NCBI GenBank assembly: GCA_963582255.1
Contig: CAUZRD010000076.1
Span: forward strand, 1 to 9,462
Direction: 5' to 3'
DNA length: 9,462 bases
Origin: CAUZRD01 sp963582255
Lineage (GTDB): Bacteria > Pseudomonadota > Alphaproteobacteria > Rhizobiales > TMED25
The translations under genes were made by a program, and so were the position numbers. This document shows positions 6,754 to 9,462 of this stretch, piece after piece. The stretch's first letter is position 1; every line of letters starts with the position of its first letter. Under the pieces are notes generated by a model that made no database searches, was not told the origin of the DNA, and was given only the letters and a program-made list of their open reading frames with translations.

Positions 6754-7208
6754 CACGCAATATCGCGGTATTTTCTGGCAAGTGTATCCAAAACCCCATT
6801 GACTATACCTGGCTCTGTGTCGTCGAAAAATGCACGCGCCAACTCGATATATTCATTGATAACAGTTTTGAACGGCACATCGTGACGTTGATCGAGTTCA
6901 AAAGCGCCTGCACGCAATATTGCCCTTAATGTCGCATCCAAGCGCATCAATGACCATTTTTCATCAAGCACTCTGTCTATTGCTGGATCGAGAGCACCTT
7001 GCGCATCAACAACACCTTTAACGATAGACAAAAAATGTGCTGAATCACCGCTATCTAGAACTAGGCCATCAATTCCGTGTGCAATTTTACCAGCATAAAA
7101 TTCGGAAAAGACATCTGAAAGATCTGTTTCTGCAATATCCATCTGATAAAGTGCCTGAACAGCTGCCAAGCGAGCTATGGAGCGCGCCTTTGCACCAGGA
7201 TTAGTCAT
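6753..7208 (-). CDS. nusB: Transcription antitermination factor NusB
   Basis: An all-helical RNA-binding protein, 151 residues from ATG 7208. NusB with NusE (ribosomal protein S10) binds boxA in rRNA leaders and promotes antitermination. Recognisable parts are ARSIARLAAVQALYQMDIAE at the N-terminus, WSLMRLDATLRAILRAGAFEL in the middle and the conserved VPFKTVINEYIELARAFFDD followed by GIVNGVLDTLARK at the end. The frame also offers ATG 7232 (MLFDLSPS prefix), but the shorter form begins like homologues, just before the RSIARLAAVQALYQ helix. Neither ATG has a clear Shine-Dalgarno, so coupling to ribH translation is likely: overlap is 8 bases with the short start and 32 with the long. The ribH-nusB pairing is widely conserved. 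Confidence 0.95.
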   Translation of the reverse strand: MTNPGAKARSIARLAAVQALYQMDIAETDLSDVFSEFYAGKIAHGIDGLVLDSGDSAHFLSIVKGVVDAQGALDPAIDRVLDEKWSLMRLDATLRAILRAGAFELDQRHDVPFKTVINEYIELARAFFDDTEPGIVNGVLDTLARKYRDIA

Positions 7209-7674
7209 GCTGGGGGACAAATCGAACAGCATGACAGCTGTGAGCTATTAGCTTAGATTTTATTTGAGCGACACGAAGGCAGGCCATAACCGCTTTACCC
7301 CCTTTATTGTGGCCATTACGGTCAGCTCGTGCACGCGCTTGATCACGGTTGTTGACGGTGAGAATTCCATTGCCAATCGGCATATGGTTATCTAGTGACA
7401 ATTGCATGATTGCCCGAGCCGATTCATTGGAAACTATATCGTAGTGGGATGTTTCACCGCGGATCACGCAACCTAATACGACAACTCCATCATACTCCCC
7501 GTGGGTAATAGCTAACTTGACAACTTGAGGAATTTCCAACGCTCCAGGAACTTGGAAACGATCATAGCTTGTTCCGCCTATTTCAAGGGCATCAATTGCC
7601 CCAGCTATCAGTTCATCAGCGATATTTTGATAATATCTCGCCTCAACAATCAATATACGTAAATCATCCATCAT
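7201..7674 (-). CDS. ribH: 6,7-dimethyl-8-ribityllumazine synthase (RibH)
   Basis: A protein of 157 residues. It condenses 5-amino-6-ribitylaminouracil with 3,4-dihydroxy-2-butanone 4-phosphate to 6,7-dimethyl-8-ribityllumazine, the substrate of the adjacent RibE. Motifs: EARYYQNIAD (aromatic substrate contact), VPGALEIP (42-49), GCVIRGETSHYDIVSNESAR (68-87) with catalytic His77, GNGILTVNN (101-109), then Arg116 and NKGGKA. About a dozen residues (AHSCHAVRFVPQHD) run past the usual end, in the zone that overlaps nusB; this tail may be unstructured. ATG 7674 and ATG 7671 are adjacent, overlapping the ribE stop as ATGA or TGATG. AGGA at 7679-7682 is four or seven bases away, the second spacing favouring 7671. 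Confidence 0.96.
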   Translation of the reverse strand: MMDDLRILIVEARYYQNIADELIAGAIDALEIGGTSYDRFQVPGALEIPQVVKLAITHGEYDGVVVLGCVIRGETSHYDIVSNESARAIMQLSLDNHMPIGNGILTVNNRDQARARADRNGHNKGGKAVMACLRVAQIKSKLIAHSCHAVRFVPQHD

Positions 7675-8279
7675 CTTATCCTAGTGTCTTCATACCTTGC
7701 GATATAACGCGCTAGGAGATCTATTTCCAAATTGACTGCATCTCCACTCATACGCTCAGCCCACGTGGTTACATTCAAGGTATATGGGATGATATTTACC
7801 TCGAAAACATCGATATCAACCATATTTACCGTCAACGAGGTACCATCAAGGACGATTGATCCCTTGGGGGCTATAAATGGGATAAGTGGTCCTGGCGCTT
7901 TAAACCTGACACGCCTTGATTCACCTTCATCACCAATATGCTCAATCAGAGCAACACCATCAACATGGCCCTGAACCAAGTGGCCACCTAGTTCATCACC
8001 TATTTTTAAAGAACGCTCCAGATTAATCCGATCAGCGTTACCAAGCCTACCAAGGGTAGTGCACGATAATGTTGCTTGTGATACCTCGGCGCTAAAATCA
8101 CAACCATATTTATTATCAGAAATTTTGCTTACCGTCAGACAAACTCCGGCGCAGGCGATTGAGGCACCGAGAAAAATTGTTTCTGGATCATAACTACATG
8201 AAACTGTGATGCGAAAACCTCCAGCCATTGGCTCAACGGAAGCGATACTGCCAATATCGGAAATAATCCCTGTAAACAT
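7671..8279 (-). CDS. ribE: Riboflavin synthase alpha subunit (RibE; ribC in some naming)
   Basis: A protein of 202 residues, normal for the family. It dismutates two molecules of 6,7-dimethyl-8-ribityllumazine into riboflavin and 5-amino-6-ribitylaminouracil. Two lumazine-binding barrels are visible: the first with MFTGIISDIG, GASIACAGVCLTV (38-50, Cys47), the second from LGGHLVQGHVDGV (97-109) with KGSIVLDGTSLTV (139-151) and NIIPYTL. NLEIDLLARYIAR near the C-terminus matches the trimerisation helix. ATG 8279 overlaps the ribD stop by one base (TAATG), with GAGGG five bases upstream inside the end of ribD. No ribBA lies between ribE and ribH, unlike in many other proteobacteria. Confidence 0.97.
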   Translation of the reverse strand: MFTGIISDIGSIASVEPMAGGFRITVSCSYDPETIFLGASIACAGVCLTVSKISDNKYGCDFSAEVSQATLSCTTLGRLGNADRINLERSLKIGDELGGHLVQGHVDGVALIEHIGDEGESRRVRFKAPGPLIPFIAPKGSIVLDGTSLTVNMVDIDVFEVNIIPYTLNVTTWAERMSGDAVNLEIDLLARYIARYEDTRIR

Positions 8280-9448
8280 TAGATCCCTCGTCCCATACGC
8301 CGATAATTGTTTTGATAAATGTTTTTACCAACGTGATTGGATATAAGCTCAAAACAAGATGGATCATTTATTGGCCACTGAGCTTTAGGTGGAAACAACG
8401 GAAGACCTTCCGGACCGATATCAATCGATGAGCGAAAGATCACACATTCATCGACGAGATCTTCTGCAAGCATATTTGTAGAAATCTTACCTCCACCTTC
8501 AACCATCAAGCGCGTAATACCAAGCATCCCAAGCTTGCATAGCAGCGTTTTTAGACATAATTGGCCAGGCTTACTATCGGGAATGCAATAAACCTGCGCA
8601 CCAATATCGAGTAAATTTTGGCGTTGGCGATCAGGTAGATTTTGGTGTGCAAACACCCATAATGGTGACTTATTGATCGTCTGCACAAGACGGGATGCTG
8701 GTGAAATTTCCCCTGCTCGGCTCAAAACAATCCTAACCGGCGAGAATGCATCCATACCAGCAAGACGGCATGTAAGCTCAGGATCATCTATTTTTGCCGT
8801 TCCACCACCAATCAATATCGCATCGCTTCGTGCGCGCATCATATGGACAATCCTGTTTGCATGCTCATCGGTAATTTGAGTACGCTTACCCACACGCGCC
8901 GCAATAAATCCATCACGTGACATAGCAAGTTTAAGCATCACTTGAGGTCGCCCTAAATTAATACGGTAGATATAGCCAGCATTAAGTGCCCTCGCTTTCA
9001 TTTCAAGGCAGCCGGTAACAACTTCAATTCCGGCTTTGGCTAGTTTTTGATGTCCTCTACCTGTGACTCTCACATCAGGGTCTTCAAATGCTGTAACAAC
9101 ACGCGTAACGCCAGCATCAATCAGAGCATCGGCGCATGGGGGCGTTTGACCATGATGTGCACAAGGCTCAAGTGTGACATAGGCGCTCATACCACGGGCT
9201 GCCGAGCCAGCTTCACGCAACGCAAACGTTTCAGCATGGGGACGCCCACCAATTCCAGTCCAACCGCGCCCAATAATTGTCGTTAACTCTTCACCCTTAT
9301 CGCAGTTTGGATTCACAATCACACAGCCAACAGCTGGATTTGGCCACACATTACCAAGATTGCGTCCGCCAATAGACAAAGCCATGGCCATCAATCGCTC
9401 ATCTAGATCATTAATACGAGGTTTCATAGCTCTTACTGAGTGTGTCAT
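8279..9448 (-). CDS. ribD: Bifunctional riboflavin biosynthesis deaminase/reductase RibD
   Basis: A cytosolic protein of 389 residues with two domains. The N-terminal cytidine-deaminase-like domain (about 15-150) removes the pyrimidine amino group and the C-terminal dihydrofolate-reductase-like domain (about 165-389) reduces the ribosyl side chain with NADPH, giving 5-amino-6-ribitylaminouracil phosphate. Zinc and catalytic residues are in place: His71 and Glu73 (PHAET), Cys96 and Cys105 in PCAHHGQTPPC. The reductase domain shows KLAMSRDGFIA (173-183), AILIGGGTA (210-218), DDPELTCR and VEGGGK (316-321). ATG 9448 is the first start seen, but the frame is open to the window edge and no Shine-Dalgarno is visible; ATG 9427 is an alternative. 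It heads the visible riboflavin block. Confidence 0.96.
   Translation of the reverse strand: MTHSVRAMKPRINDLDERLMAMALSIGGRNLGNVWPNPAVGCVIVNPNCDKGEELTTIIGRGWTGIGGRPHAETFALREAGSAARGMSAYVTLEPCAHHGQTPPCADALIDAGVTRVVTAFEDPDVRVTGRGHQKLAKAGIEVVTGCLEMKARALNAGYIYRINLGRPQVMLKLAMSRDGFIAARVGKRTQITDEHANRIVHMMRARSDAILIGGGTAKIDDPELTCRLAGMDAFSPVRIVLSRAGEISPASRLVQTINKSPLWVFAHQNLPDRQRQNLLDIGAQVYCIPDSKPGQLCLKTLLCKLGMLGITRLMVEGGGKISTNMLAEDLVDECVIFRSSIDIGPEGLPLFPPKAQWPINDPSCFELISNHVGKNIYQNNYRRMGRGI
8285..8289 (-). promoter_or_regulatory. Shine-Dalgarno site of ribE within the ribD 3' end
   Basis: GAGGG on the minus strand, five bases before ATG 8279, encoded within the last codons of ribD. It supports independent as well as coupled initiation of ribE. 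Confidence 0.7.
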
Positions 9449-9462
9449 AACATCTAGTGAGA

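Noticed and set aside
9449..9462. Possible end of an upstream nrdR gene or FMN riboswitch before ribD
   Set aside because: Only 14 bases remain before the edge, too few to identify a gene end or an RNA element. The visible rib genes have no leader between them that could hold an RFN element.
1..9462. Mobile element, defence system, CRISPR or biosynthetic cluster
   Set aside because: Every substantial frame matches a housekeeping family in a conserved alphaproteobacterial order. There are no integrases, transposases, direct-repeat arrays or foreign-looking islands.

Overview
The window looks like a piece of an alphaproteobacterial chromosome, most like the Rhizobiales/Hyphomicrobiales. This rests on gene content and order: ribD-ribE-ribH-nusB-thiL, an MFS transporter, hppA, bamE divergent from a CBP3-type cytochrome bc1 chaperone, then DUF177 (YceD-like) and plsX. 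I recall this neighbourhood from that group. Base composition looks moderate (mid-40s % GC by eye, not computed), lower than in many free-living Rhizobiales, so I do not name a genus. Coding density is high, and I see no mobile element, tRNA, rRNA, CRISPR array or phage gene.

Layout from right to left, the direction of transcription for all genes but one. Positions 9448 to about 5740 hold a tightly overlapping minus-strand operon: ribD, ribE (riboflavin synthase), ribH, nusB and thiL. Its start/stop junctions are TAATG, ATGATG, an 8-base overlap and TGATG. An MFS transporter (best start a TTG at 5642 behind a GGAGG) and a proton-pumping pyrophosphatase, hppA (best start ATG at 4264), follow on the same strand. 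hppA converges with the plus-strand lipoprotein gene bamE, and a strong symmetric hairpin at 2085-2124 lies between their 3' ends. bamE is divergent from a minus-strand unit of the CBP3-like chaperone gene, DUF177 and, after a 229-base AT-rich gap, the first 48 codons of plsX, which runs off the left edge.

Functionally, ribD/ribE/ribH supply three of the riboflavin steps. ribA/ribB functions are not in the window. nusB supports rRNA antitermination, and thiL makes thiamine diphosphate. hppA couples pyrophosphate hydrolysis to proton pumping and carries the Lys/Thr signature of the K+-independent class. bamE belongs to outer-membrane protein assembly, CBP3 to cytochrome bc1 biogenesis, and plsX to phospholipid synthesis.

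I found no previously undescribed system. The observations worth a second look are small-scale: a 32-base near-perfect palindrome inside the last codons of DUF177 with a competing hairpin, an inverted repeat bracketing a TATAAA box upstream of hppA, and several start codons where the longest reading frame is probably wrong (hppA, MFS, nusB, possibly bamE).
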